Assembly: GCA_900045905.1 (NCBI GenBank)
Contig: FCNS01000008.1
Location: 208,526-272,525, forward strand
DNA from: Clostridiales bacterium CHKCI001
GTDB lineage: Bacteria > Bacillota > Clostridia > Lachnospirales > Lachnospiraceae
DNA: 64,000 nucleotides
Reading direction: 5' to 3'
A model generated the notes under the pieces. The model was not told the origin of the DNA and ran no database searches. It saw nothing but the letters and a program-made list of their open reading frames with translations. The position numbers were made by a program, and so were the translations under genes. Positions 18,151 to 26,576 of this stretch are shown piece by piece. Position 1 is the stretch's first letter, and each line of letters begins with the position of its first letter.

Positions 18151-18257
18151 AAGTAAATACAGTATATTTTGTGAAAGTTTTTTCTTAATTCATGTTTCGT
18201 TTCTTTTTCATTTTTTTCAATTAAAAATGATATTTTTAATATTTTTAAATAAATAGG
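18151..18257 (-). pseudogene. Decayed copy of the 3' end of mcrC
   Basis: Aligns to 19454-19561, the last codons of mcrC, at an estimated 75-80% identity with one small indel. The best-preserved stretch is TTTTTTTCAATTAAAAATGA versus TTTTTTTCAATTAGAAATGG, continuing into TATTTTTAATATTTTTAAAT. The reading frame is destroyed. It shows that the mcrC-lipoprotein neighbourhood was once duplicated here. Confidence 0.7.
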
Positions 18258-18275
18258 TTATTTTTTATATAACAT

Positions 18276-18306
18276 GATCGCCAGCTACTGACTGTAGCTG
18301 GCGATC
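18276..18306. terminator. Hairpin downstream of the lipoprotein gene
   Basis: The stem GATCGCCAGCTAC / GTAGCTGGCGATC (13 bp) has a 5-base loop. It terminates the leftward lipoprotein gene; on that strand it is followed by ATGTTATATAAAAAAT, a weak tract. Confidence 0.6.
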
Positions 18307-18314
18307 CAATTACA

Positions 18315-18678
18315 ATTCTATTGAATATTTAACAAATATAAAAGATCTCCAATATTATATACAACTGCACATCCCTCTGGATGCTCTGTGTTATTCGTCA
18401 ATGTAACCGAATTCAAATAATGGTCTCCATCATCAAAATTCCAATCTTTGATTTGATTCCATACCTCATCTGGATTTGTGGTATAAAGGTTTTGATGCTC
18501 CAAAATCGTTTCCTGCGGAGTCTGAATGCATTCTTCCAACTCTCTGTAATCCTGCATCACAATATAACGGTACAAATGATATGCCTTCTTTTGATTTTCA
18601 TTTGTAATATTCTTTACCTGTGCTTCTGGAGAACTAAATGAGGTACGTACAATCGTTCCGATCTGTTCTGTACTTAAT
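18315..18678. repeat. 364-bp direct repeat, right copy
   Basis: The parental-looking copy lies within the intact lipoprotein gene; the other copy is 13854-14217. Confidence 0.92.
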
Positions 18679-19151
18679 GGCTGTCCGTACTGTTTTACCA
18701 GTTCTGCACTGATTTCATCTACAGGATTTTCAAATGTTACAGTCACTCCAGTTAAAAATTGATCTGGAAGAGTTAATAAATTACTTGGTACATTAGCTGC
18801 TGCATCTGGACGCTTTGAAAAATTAAGTATCACCGTTCCTTCTCTTTCATATAAGGTCTGCTTCTGATTCAAAGCATAGGATGTTTCTGTTTCACTTGCA
18901 CTTTCCTGCACGGTCCAATTATTTTGGAACTTGCAAGCACAATCTTCCAATGACATGCCCCATTGCAAATCAAATGGCAATGGCAAGCCAACTGTCTCCT
19001 GTATTACTTCACTTGACTCCGAACTTGATGCCCCAACTGGTGTCGTATTCTCGGCACTATTACTATTCTGTGCAGGATTTGCAGGATTGTTTGCACAAGC
19101 AACCAGCAATAGAATGCTAATTAATAATATTGGCAAATATATCTTTTTCAT
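18318..19151 (-). CDS. Lipoprotein of unknown function
   Basis: This 277-residue lipoprotein has the lipobox LVAC (Cys19), then a Ser/Asn/Glu-rich linker to about residue 50 and a folded region starting LPLPFDLQWGMSLEDC. That opening resembles uncharacterised Clostridia lipoproteins whose first repeat begins with F-x-W-G-M. Start 19151 is chosen because GGAG lies six bases upstream; Met codons at 19157 and 19184 are less well placed. Its last 120 codons are duplicated at 13857-14217. It lies between mcrC and the ABC cassette but has no visible functional link to either. Confidence 0.8.
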   Translation of the reverse strand: MKKIYLPILLISILLLVACANNPANPAQNSNSAENTTPVGASSSESSEVIQETVGLPLPFDLQWGMSLEDCACKFQNNWTVQESASETETSYALNQKQTLYEREGTVILNFSKRPDAAANVPSNLLTLPDQFLTGVTVTFENPVDEISAELVKQYGQPLSTEQIGTIVRTSFSSPEAQVKNITNENQKKAYHLYRYIVMQDYRELEECIQTPQETILEHQNLYTTNPDEVWNQIKDWNFDDGDHYLNSVTLTNNTEHPEGCAVVYNIGDLLYLLNIQ

Positions 19152-19409
19152 AGGCATCTCCTTTCTCCAAATTGGTAATGACAATTTGGAATTTTCATCC
19201 TTACCAAAAATATTCCAATAAATTATAATGTATCAACAATAGTAACCCTTAGATGATATTTTTAGTATTCTATTTGTATAGTTTTTATATATGTAATTTT
19301 ATCATAGTATCAAATTTTTGTCCAGTATTTTTTAATTATTATTCCCAAAATATATAAAAATTCATTCAAAAAATGATATTTTTGCACTAATGGAAATCCA
19401 AATAATAAC

Positions 19410-19450
19410 AAGAGCAAATGATCCATAATTGGTCTGTATCATTCGCTCTT
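19410..19450 (-). terminator. mcrBC terminator
   Basis: The stem AAGAGC-AATGAT / ATCATT-GCTCTT, with one central mismatch, overlaps the mcrC stop codon. On the minus strand it is followed by GTTATTATTT. Confidence 0.6.
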
Positions 19451-20854
19451 TTCCAGATAGTTATCGTATATCTTCTGAAATTTTTGCTTTAGTTCACGTT
19501 CTGTTTCTTCTTCGTTTTTTTCAATTAGAAATGGTATTTTTAATATTTTTAAATGGATAGGATCGTCTGTTTGCAGTTGAATTTGATATGCAATTTCAAT
19601 CGAAGTCGATGGTTCTTTCCAATACAGAGGATAAACTAAAAATACATGTTTGGCCTTTCTTTTTGCTGCATAGATTGCTATTTGACGAATATCCTGTTCG
19701 GAAATGCCAAATCGTTTTTGATCTGGAGTGTTGAATGGCTGAATTTCTTTGTATTTTGTATCCAGTACGATCGTATTTTGTTCTATTTGAATTACAATAT
19801 CTTCTCGAAGCCCAAATGCTTTTCCGATATTTTGTCCATTAATCCATAAGTCAGCTAAATATTGATCCGTTGTTTGTGTTTTTATGGATACCTTCGCTGG
19901 TAAGGAAGCTTTTAAAAAGCCACTTACAAAGCGTTCAAACAAAAGCTCGGTCGGAAATAAAAAACAATATGATTCGTTCTTTCCCAATTCCATTGCATTA
20001 CCAAGCGAGTTTAGAAAAAATTTGCTCATAGTTAAAACCGTTTGATATGGCTTTTGATGAATCGGAATTACAATTCGATCCCAATCATTTCTGTTACCAG
20101 TACTTAAACGAACATTTGCGAGTCTTCCAATTATCGCTCTCAAATTTTTCTTACTGTCTTCTTCTTTCGTTCGAATCATTAATAACTGACAAGTTTGTTT
20201 TATGATCTGATTCAGTGGATTATCTAATATAAACTCTGAATATTCATATGGTACTTGCTCCCATCTTCCAGTTGGATACTGCTTTAATAAATACTCCTCT
20301 GTAAGCAGTTTTCCTCTTATAAATCCCCCTCTTTCTTCTCTTTTTTCATACTGAATATACGGCTGACGTTCCACTAATTTTTTTGTGTATCCTGCATAGA
20401 ATGCAATGAACAACTCCAAGAAGTTTGGTTTTCCTAAAAGGGAATCTCGAGTGGAAAAAAACGGAATATTAAGTCGATCACAGTATCCAAGCCAAAAGGA
20501 AATATTTCTTACAAGCATGGAAGCTTCCAATTTTGTTCGTTCTTTGGATGATTCATTTTGAAACAGCTTAGGAAAAATATTAAGCTGCTCTCCTTTAAAT
20601 AGAACACTGCCTATATAATTTTGTATTTTAATTCCATCCAATCGGTTAAAATCAATAAATCTCTGGGTTCGTTCTGTCTCTTCATCCCAGTAAAAGATGG
20701 TTCGTTCTGTCCAGCTTTTTTGCAAAAACTGCTCTAATTCAATCAATACGGACTCCCTTTGCCATTCCTCTGGGAGTTCTGTCCGTTTTATTATTTCATA
20801 TTCCAGTACGTTCATGGCTACTTTCATCCTTTTTTCGAATTCGGATTCTTCCAT
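19439..20854 (-). CDS. mcrC: McrC-type 5-methylcytosine restriction system nuclease subunit
   Basis: This is the nuclease partner of the McrB GTPase. The 471-residue protein has the N-terminal McrC region (FNRLDGIKIQNYIGSVLFKGEQLNIFPKLF) and, near residues 350-375, the PD-(D/E)XK core DIVIQIEQNTIVLDTKYKEI, where Asp and DTKYK supply catalytic residues. It overlaps the mcrB 3' end by up to 59 bases, so translation is coupled. The true start could also be Met codons at 20827 or 20815; none has a strong ribosome binding site. The system would cut DNA carrying modified cytosines, a defence against phages or foreign methylated DNA. Confidence 0.9.
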   Translation of the reverse strand: MEESEFEKRMKVAMNVLEYEIIKRTELPEEWQRESVLIELEQFLQKSWTERTIFYWDEETERTQRFIDFNRLDGIKIQNYIGSVLFKGEQLNIFPKLFQNESSKERTKLEASMLVRNISFWLGYCDRLNIPFFSTRDSLLGKPNFLELFIAFYAGYTKKLVERQPYIQYEKREERGGFIRGKLLTEEYLLKQYPTGRWEQVPYEYSEFILDNPLNQIIKQTCQLLMIRTKEEDSKKNLRAIIGRLANVRLSTGNRNDWDRIVIPIHQKPYQTVLTMSKFFLNSLGNAMELGKNESYCFLFPTELLFERFVSGFLKASLPAKVSIKTQTTDQYLADLWINGQNIGKAFGLREDIVIQIEQNTIVLDTKYKEIQPFNTPDQKRFGISEQDIRQIAIYAAKRKAKHVFLVYPLYWKEPSTSIEIAYQIQLQTDDPIHLKILKIPFLIEKNEEETERELKQKFQKIYDNYLEKSE

Positions 20855-22949
20855 TACTATAAGAATCTATTTCAAATTCTGTTTTTTCTAAACAATCCAA
20901 TGCCTGACGTATTTTTTCTTCTTCATTATAAAAATATTCATATAATAATGGCAGGATATTTTGATTAAACATTTCTTCCAAATCCATTTCTGTTCGATTC
21001 ATAAAAAAAGAATGTCCAATTAAAAGATCAGTATTTCTCAATTCCTTTTTTAAATAACTATTTAGCATTTGGAAAACTGACCGAAGTTGTTTATTTTCGA
21101 TCTTATCGGCTTGTGGAGGCATTTCAATAAATTGAAATCTTCTGCGCAGCGCAGTATCTATAATAGAGATGGATTGATCCGCCGAATTCATTGTTCCAAT
21201 TAAGTAAAGATTATTTGGTACAGCAAAGCAATCTCCAGATGGTAGCTTTACAATCAGTTGATTGATCTCTCCAATTCGTTTATCCTCTTCCAGTAACGTA
21301 ATCAATTCACCAAATATTTTGGAAATATTTCCACGATTAATTTCATCAATAATAAGGACATAGTTTTTTTCTGGATGTTGTAAGGCACGATCCGATATCT
21401 GTTTAAATATTCCATCTGTTTTTTGAAATGAAATTGTCTGTGCCTGAAGATTCGGACGAATTCCTTGTACAAATTCTTCATATCCATAACTTTGGTGAAA
21501 CGTTGTAAATACAATCTGCCCTGTTTGAACTAGGTTTTCATATTGTTTCATCTGCTCTTTGCGCTGCTGAATCGTCTGTTTGGAATCGTTTGCTCTGCGA
21601 TTTTCTATAATTGCTAATGCGTACTCCACAACAGAATAAGTTTTTCCCGTCCCAGGGGGGCCGTATAAAATTTGATTCAATGGATGAAGGGGATTGTTTC
21701 TTGGCTCTCGTTCTACTTTCTTATCACTCGTTATTTTTTTATTTTTTGTATCACTCCATACAGGCTGTTTTGATTTTCTTTTTTCACTATAATATCTTTG
21801 ATACAAATAATAGAGATTTTCTTCGTCTTTTAATTCATAAAAAGAAGTCCGAAGTCCTTCCGACTTGTTCGGAAGTTTTTCTCCTATCTGAAAACAGCAA
21901 TGCCACTGAATCGGCTTCCTATGAGAAAATTTGACACTTTCATTATAATAATAGGCACCCACACTATCTCCAAATGCCAAGAGCTGTTCTCCTCTCATTG
22001 CAACAAAAATACTCGTATTCGTGCTATTATAAAAATTAGCTAATTCCTTTGCTTTTCGAGATGCTAATTGCTTTACTCCTGGATAATAGAGTTCCTGTAA
22101 TTTTTCCCTTAATTCCCGTTTACTTAATAGTTCTCCCTGTACATATTGATCCAATGGACCTAAATCACTCCAGCCAATCGCAGCGATATGATTTTCTTTC
22201 CATTCAGAAAAATAGTCTTCTCCCTTATCCGATGTTCCAATTCGGAAAAAGGAACGTACCTCTCCAAACTGGGCATAGGATATCGTACAAAATTGCTGCA
22301 TCGTTACATTCGCTTTTCTCGCTAACAAACTAATCTGTCCACTTCTTCCATAAAAAAAATGATCTGGATGAATTCCATATGCAAATAAAATATGTTTTTG
22401 CCATGCTTCACTATGCCAGATACTAAATTCATCGGGAAAAATCCAATGCAAATATTCATGAAACCACTCGTGATAGGCATTAACGCCCATAGCTTTCCAA
22501 AGTGCTTGATCAAACGTATGATAATCTTCGACTGATTGCAATTTCTTTTTTCTCAGAATTACAGAAAAACCTGCTTTCCAGCATTCCCAAATTTCCTGCC
22601 GTATTGTATTTAACTCTTTTTTGGAGCATTTTTTTAAATACTCTTTATTTACAAAAATCTTCTCTTTACTACAAAAAACGACAGATGGTTGATGTTCTCT
22701 TTCTCCAACTCTATGATCCTTCCACCACGTTTCAATATTTTCTTTTTCTCCAACTGCAAAAATAGATTCCAACAGCGATTGAGCAGATAATTTTACGAAA
22801 TACTCTGGAGAAAACTTTTGCTGAAATTCTTTATAATATTGCTCATAATCCTCTCGAACTTCAGTCTCATACTCTCGTTTATATTTCTGAATTATCTGCT
22901 CTGCCTGAATCCATTCCTTTTCCCACTCTGCCCTCATATATCTTCTCAC
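20796..22949 (-). CDS. mcrB: McrB-type AAA+ GTPase with EVE-like N-terminal reader region
   Basis: The C-terminal part (about 420-717) is a McrB AAA+ motor: Walker A LYGPPGTGKT (near residue 432), Walker B VLIIDEINRGNISKIFGELITLLE, the McrB GTP-specificity motif GTMNSADQS and arginine-finger region DTALRRRF. Before it, residues about 235-400 contain FFRIGTSDKGEDYFSEWKENHIAAIGWSDLG, which looks like an EVE/PUA-type modified-base reader. The first 230 residues are of unknown fold with many Trp, His and Tyr residues (NAYHEWFHEYLHWIFPDEFSIWHSEAW). It pairs with McrC to form a modification-dependent restriction complex; the base recognised cannot be read from sequence. Confidence 0.9.
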   Translation of the reverse strand: MRRYMRAEWEKEWIQAEQIIQKYKREYETEVREDYEQYYKEFQQKFSPEYFVKLSAQSLLESIFAVGEKENIETWWKDHRVGEREHQPSVVFCSKEKIFVNKEYLKKCSKKELNTIRQEIWECWKAGFSVILRKKKLQSVEDYHTFDQALWKAMGVNAYHEWFHEYLHWIFPDEFSIWHSEAWQKHILFAYGIHPDHFFYGRSGQISLLARKANVTMQQFCTISYAQFGEVRSFFRIGTSDKGEDYFSEWKENHIAAIGWSDLGPLDQYVQGELLSKRELREKLQELYYPGVKQLASRKAKELANFYNSTNTSIFVAMRGEQLLAFGDSVGAYYYNESVKFSHRKPIQWHCCFQIGEKLPNKSEGLRTSFYELKDEENLYYLYQRYYSEKRKSKQPVWSDTKNKKITSDKKVEREPRNNPLHPLNQILYGPPGTGKTYSVVEYALAIIENRRANDSKQTIQQRKEQMKQYENLVQTGQIVFTTFHQSYGYEEFVQGIRPNLQAQTISFQKTDGIFKQISDRALQHPEKNYVLIIDEINRGNISKIFGELITLLEEDKRIGEINQLIVKLPSGDCFAVPNNLYLIGTMNSADQSISIIDTALRRRFQFIEMPPQADKIENKQLRSVFQMLNSYLKKELRNTDLLIGHSFFMNRTEMDLEEMFNQNILPLLYEYFYNEEEKIRQALDCLEKTEFEIDSYSNGRIRIRKKDESSHERTGI

Positions 22950-23097
22950 TCTCTTTGCAAAATATCATACTTCTTGACTTATCAAACGCCAAAATAAGTG
23001 TGCAAACACTCTATTATATTCACTGTTCGATAGAACGTTTTATTTAGTATAACATAAAATTTTTGTCATAAAAAGAGAGAGAATGAAAAAAATAGAT

Positions 23098-23886
23098 CTA
23101 TACATTCCAAAGATCCATAATCGCCTTTGAGACTTGTTCTAGTTTTTGTGCTCGCCTTCCTAGAATTCTCACTGTATAATCCCCACTAGCTAACTTCGTG
23201 ATACCACCTTCTATTTCAGAATCGTGTTCTAACAATTCCCAAACAGCTTCTTGAATCAAACTATTTTTCTTCGTAAAAAATACATTTGCCAAATGTGTAT
23301 AGGATTCATACATTCCTAAACCTGTCATATTCCAGAATTTGGGCTCATATCTCGTATTATCCCGATAAATTAGCTGCCCTGCTCTGCGAATCTCCACATA
23401 ATTATAATAATAACGATATAAAAACTGTTCTCCACTCGCTGCTCGCCCGCAAGAGAGAATCTCATTCATAAAAAACTGTGCTCTATCATCTTCTAACTGA
23501 ATTCTCATCTGATTTTCAAATGCAGAATCCTGAAATGGAATGGTAGGCTGAGGGTTAAATCGAAATCTAGAATCACTTTGTACAAAGACATCGGTATTAC
23601 GCTTGGCACAACCAGTTTGCATCTTATGAATTTTATCATAAGACTGAGAAACAAATTCTAAATCAGCTCCTTTTTCTACTTGGAACTCAAACTCTTGCCG
23701 ATCTCCCTCCATAATTCCCGCCGATGCTGCTAAAAGCATAACTTGAATACTTCCATCTCTTTGCTTAAATGGTTTCATCACTTTATATGGAGCGGTAAAA
23801 AATAAGTCTTCTAAAATTGTATCTCCATCCCGCTCCACCGCCCGTATAAAGAGTTTTGAAACTTTTCCAAACTGATTTTTGTTCAT
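23098..23886 (-). CDS. ureD: Urease accessory protein UreD
   Basis: UreD scaffolds the UreDFG complex that delivers nickel and CO2 to apo-urease. The 262-residue protein shows the family core: LLLAASAGIMEGDRQEFEFQVEKGADLEFVSQSYDKIHKMQTGCA and NPQPTIPFQDSAFENQ. It is the last gene of the urease operon, starting seven bases after ureG with an AAGGAAAAG site. Confidence 0.93.
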   Translation of the reverse strand: MNKNQFGKVSKLFIRAVERDGDTILEDLFFTAPYKVMKPFKQRDGSIQVMLLAASAGIMEGDRQEFEFQVEKGADLEFVSQSYDKIHKMQTGCAKRNTDVFVQSDSRFRFNPQPTIPFQDSAFENQMRIQLEDDRAQFFMNEILSCGRAASGEQFLYRYYYNYVEIRRAGQLIYRDNTRYEPKFWNMTGLGMYESYTHLANVFFTKKNSLIQEAVWELLEHDSEIEGGITKLASGDYTVRILGRRAQKLEQVSKAIMDLWNV

Positions 23887-23893
23887 CTTTTCC

Positions 23894-24499
23894 TTATTTC
23901 AACCCTTCTAAAAGTACATTTTTCTTAATCCAGTCAATCACTTCTCCAATATGTTCATTTTCTCTTATGTTTGTAAAAATAAATGGACGATTTCCACGCA
24001 TCTTTTTGGAGTCTCGTTCCATTATTTCCAAATTAGCTCCAACATACGGTGCTAAATCAATTTTATTAATTACCAATAAATCGGAACGTGTAATACCAGG
24101 TCCCCCTTTTCTCGGAATTTTATCCCCTTCTGCCACATCAATAACAAAGATTGTAGCATCTACTAGTTCAGGAGAAAATGTAGCAGAAAGATTATCTCCA
24201 CCACTTTCAATAAACAACAGCTCAATATCTGGGAATTTTTCCATCATTTCATCCACTGCCTCTAAATTCATCGAAGCATCTTCCCGAATTGCAGTATGCG
24301 GACATCCTCCAGTTTCCACGCCAATAATACGTTCTCTTGGCATAACACTATTTTTTGCCAAAAATTCTGCATCCTCTTTTGTATAAATATCATTTGTAAT
24401 AACACCAATACTGTATTCTTTTGCCATTTGTCTTGTTAATGCTTCAATTAAAGCTGTTTTTCCAGATCCAACAGGACCTGCTACACCAATTTTTACCAT
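23894..24499 (-). CDS. ureG: Urease accessory GTPase UreG
   Basis: This SIMIBI-class GTPase powers nickel insertion into urease. The 201-residue protein has Walker [18 protein letters not shown], the nickel-binding CPH in [23 protein letters not shown], Walker [18 protein letters not shown] and the NKID guanine motif. Its length and motif set are complete. It lies 39 bases downstream of ureF in the ureABC-I-EFGD operon. Confidence 0.97.
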   Translation of the reverse strand: MVKIGVAGPVGSGKTALIEALTRQMAKEYSIGVITNDIYTKEDAEFLAKNSVMPRERIIGVETGGCPHTAIREDASMNLEAVDEMMEKFPDIELLFIESGGDNLSATFSPELVDATIFVIDVAEGDKIPRKGGPGITRSDLLVINKIDLAPYVGANLEIMERDSKKMRGNRPFIFTNIRENEHIGEVIDWIKKNVLLEGLK

Positions 24500-24538
24500 A
24501 ATTTTTATTAATCCTTTCTATTTTTCCGCCTTATTCTA

Positions 24539-25240
24539 TTATGACATATAAATTCTGGAATACAAACGCTCATGTTGGATACTTCTTATATCAAATCCTG
24601 GAGCTGATAAGCAAAGCATCTCTTCTCCACTTTTCTCGACTGTATCCAACACTTCTTGAAAGACTTCGTAAAATGATACTAACATCTTTTGTCCATCCGA
24701 TTGACTTAAAGGAATTGATTTTACACAGTTTGTTACCATTGCAGATGTCTGTGCATATAAATAATTGAGCATCGTATCTTCTTTTGAAATTCCTACACTT
24801 GCACAAAATACTCCATATGCACATGGATGGCAAATCACTTTTCCTTTTCGCGAGTCAGTATAATTAAGAAAGATCGGACTTGTATAAGGTACTTGCATAT
24901 GTGTCAGCGTTTTTACAAAACGACTTCCAAGTTTTTTTGCAGCCTCCCTTAATTCCATTGGTAGGATAGAGGCACTCATAATAGCTTCCAACTCATTTAT
25001 TTTTTCTAGATTTTGTTGTACTGCTGCTTCAAATGCCAAACGAGCGACTAACAATTCTGTATAGCAAATCGTATACTGCAACCGATTTTTAATATAATCC
25101 GATGCAGTTTTTATGTCATAGACGATATTTTTCTGAATATAGGTTTCCAATCCATAAGAATGAGAATACCCACCTATCGGAAATAACGCATCATTAATTT
25201 GAAGCAATAAAAATTTTCCTTGTAATTTTGTAAATTCCAT
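24539..25240 (-). CDS. ureF: Urease accessory protein UreF
   Basis: UreF bridges UreG and UreD and acts as an activating partner in urease maturation. The 233-residue all-helical protein has the N-terminal LLLQINDALFPIGGYSHSYGLETYI signature and the C-terminal SIPLSQSDGQKML segment. It follows ureE by 15 bases with a GAGGTAG ribosome binding site. Confidence 0.93.
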   Translation of the reverse strand: MEFTKLQGKFLLLQINDALFPIGGYSHSYGLETYIQKNIVYDIKTASDYIKNRLQYTICYTELLVARLAFEAAVQQNLEKINELEAIMSASILPMELREAAKKLGSRFVKTLTHMQVPYTSPIFLNYTDSRKGKVICHPCAYGVFCASVGISKEDTMLNYLYAQTSAMVTNCVKSIPLSQSDGQKMLVSFYEVFQEVLDTVEKSGEEMLCLSAPGFDIRSIQHERLYSRIYMS

Positions 25241-25255
25241 TTCTACCTCGTTTAC

Positions 25256-25735
25256 TTAGTGATGGTGATTATGCACAGTTGCAGAAATTCTCTTATCAAA
25301 ATCCAGCCTCATTCTCGTCTTTTCTGCTGTTACTCCATGTAGTTTTGACAGCATCAAAAACATTGGTTCATTATAAGGAGTAATAAATGTAAATATACCT
25401 TCTCCATAGAATAACGGTGCATGACGATTGCCAATTTCATAACAGGTTTTTGCAATCATAAAGGAATGGTCTGGTGCAATATGAATGCAAATTACTTCAC
25501 ATGGAGGAGTTTTTACTGCGATAATTAAAGTTTTATCTGCATAAATTACATCTCCCTCATATAGTCCTCTAGAGAGTACCTCATCATTCAATCGAATTCC
25601 AACTTCACGTCCTTCCTTGGTTGTTTTTTTATGAATTTTTTTAAATGCCTCATACCATTCAATTTCCACATACTCAATTGTTTTTCCAGTTGTATCGATT
25701 TCATTCAATTTTCCAATAATTGTTTCACAGATCAT
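25256..25735 (-). CDS. ureE: Urease accessory nickel metallochaperone UreE
   Basis: UreE binds nickel and hands it to the UreDFG complex. The 159-residue protein has the two-domain layout with an N-terminal peptide-binding region, a C-terminal metal domain (GNRHAPLFYGEGIFTFITPYNEPMFLML) and a short His tail, HNHHH. The start is set at 25735 because GGAGGTTACT precedes that ATG; a TTG at 25747 would overlap the ribosome binding site. The tail is far shorter than the His-rich tail of Klebsiella UreE. Confidence 0.93.
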   Translation of the reverse strand: MICETIIGKLNEIDTTGKTIEYVEIEWYEAFKKIHKKTTKEGREVGIRLNDEVLSRGLYEGDVIYADKTLIIAVKTPPCEVICIHIAPDHSFMIAKTCYEIGNRHAPLFYGEGIFTFITPYNEPMFLMLSKLHGVTAEKTRMRLDFDKRISATVHNHHH

Positions 25736-25802
25736 AGTAACCTCCAATTCTTATATCCCAATTTCTAACAATATTTTTTCGCCAAAACCCTGTTTTTATA
25801 CT

Positions 25803-26309
25803 TTACCACATACCAAGCAACATAAGAACTGCTGGAATCCATGCTGTTACAATTCCCTCAAATATCTGAAGAACTGGAACAAACTTTCCTAATTTCTTTC
25901 CACAAATATCCTCCACAAATGCAGTTCCCCAAAGGATCGCCCATAAATACCAGATTGCAGCCCATCTCCAATCTGCTGCAATTCCAAGTGCTTCCGATCC
26001 GAAAATGCCCTCTACTGTACCAAATATTACTGCATTGATCGCTACAAAAGTGGAAAACCATGCAAATGGAATTGGGTTTAATTTTAAAATTTTACTAAAA
26101 GCCACAAATAAATATGTAAAGCAGAATAGTAATCCTGTACCTGCTGCATAATAATTACCCTGCACTAAATTTACAAAATTAATAAACAAAGACAAACTAC
26201 CCGTTAAAATATTCATTACAGCTGTGGACTTTCCATCCACCTTATAAATTGTACACATACCGTTATTGATTAATACAATTCCTACAAACAACAAACATAC
26301 ACCTAACAT
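25803..26309 (-). CDS. ureI: AmiS/UreI family urea or amide channel
   Basis: This 168-residue protein has six hydrophobic segments as in UreI/AmiS channels, with LLFCFTYLFVAFSKILKLNP and DWRWAAIWYLWAILWGTAFVED matching the conserved pore-lining helices. The family conducts urea (acid-gated in Helicobacter) or short amides. Here it sits between ureC and ureE instead of leading the operon as in streptococci. His residues of the Helicobacter periplasmic loops are absent, so acid gating is not indicated. The ribosome binding site GAGGAG is about ten bases from the ATG. Confidence 0.88.
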   Translation of the reverse strand: MLGVCLLFVGIVLINNGMCTIYKVDGKSTAVMNILTGSLSLFINFVNLVQGNYYAAGTGLLFCFTYLFVAFSKILKLNPIPFAWFSTFVAINAVIFGTVEGIFGSEALGIAADWRWAAIWYLWAILWGTAFVEDICGKKLGKFVPVLQIFEGIVTAWIPAVLMLLGMW

Positions 26310-26461
26310 ATTTTTTCACACTCCTCATCTTTTCTTATTTTTTGATAAACTTTTCTAACTATTGTAGATTTCTTTTTCACATTGCAGAAAACTTCTATCA
26401 TAATGGAAAGTAAACATTCGCAATCCGCTAATGCTATTTATCTCATGAACGTAAGATGCTC

Positions 26462-26547
26462 CATGGGGGCTTTCCTAATTCCCCACTGACACGGGCATCC
26501 CATTCCCCGCTTAGTGCTCCATGCACTTGAAGCGGGGGACTGCCCGT
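26462..26547 (-). mobile_element. GC-rich hairpin array, possible IS200/IS605-type right-end remnant
   Basis: Nested stems ACGGGCA/TGCCCGT (26491-26547) enclose CCCCGCTT/AAGCGGGG, followed by TGGGG/CCCCA. The minus strand also has a short open frame ending TGA at the hairpin edge. The block is compositionally foreign to the spacer between ureC and ureI and resembles the 3' end and guide-RNA region of tnpB elements. No transposase remains. It might alternatively be a structured intercistronic RNA. Confidence 0.35.
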
Positions 26548-26576
26548 TCTGCGTTTAAAATAGAAATTTTTATATC

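Larger units (their letters stand above)
17899..18275. other. Gene-free spacer holding the cassette promoter and a decayed mcrC fragment
   Basis: This very AT-rich spacer (377 bases) contains the leader and promoter of the cassette (17997-18025), the degenerate copy of the mcrC 3' end (18151-18257) and nothing else that I can support. Confidence 0.7.
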
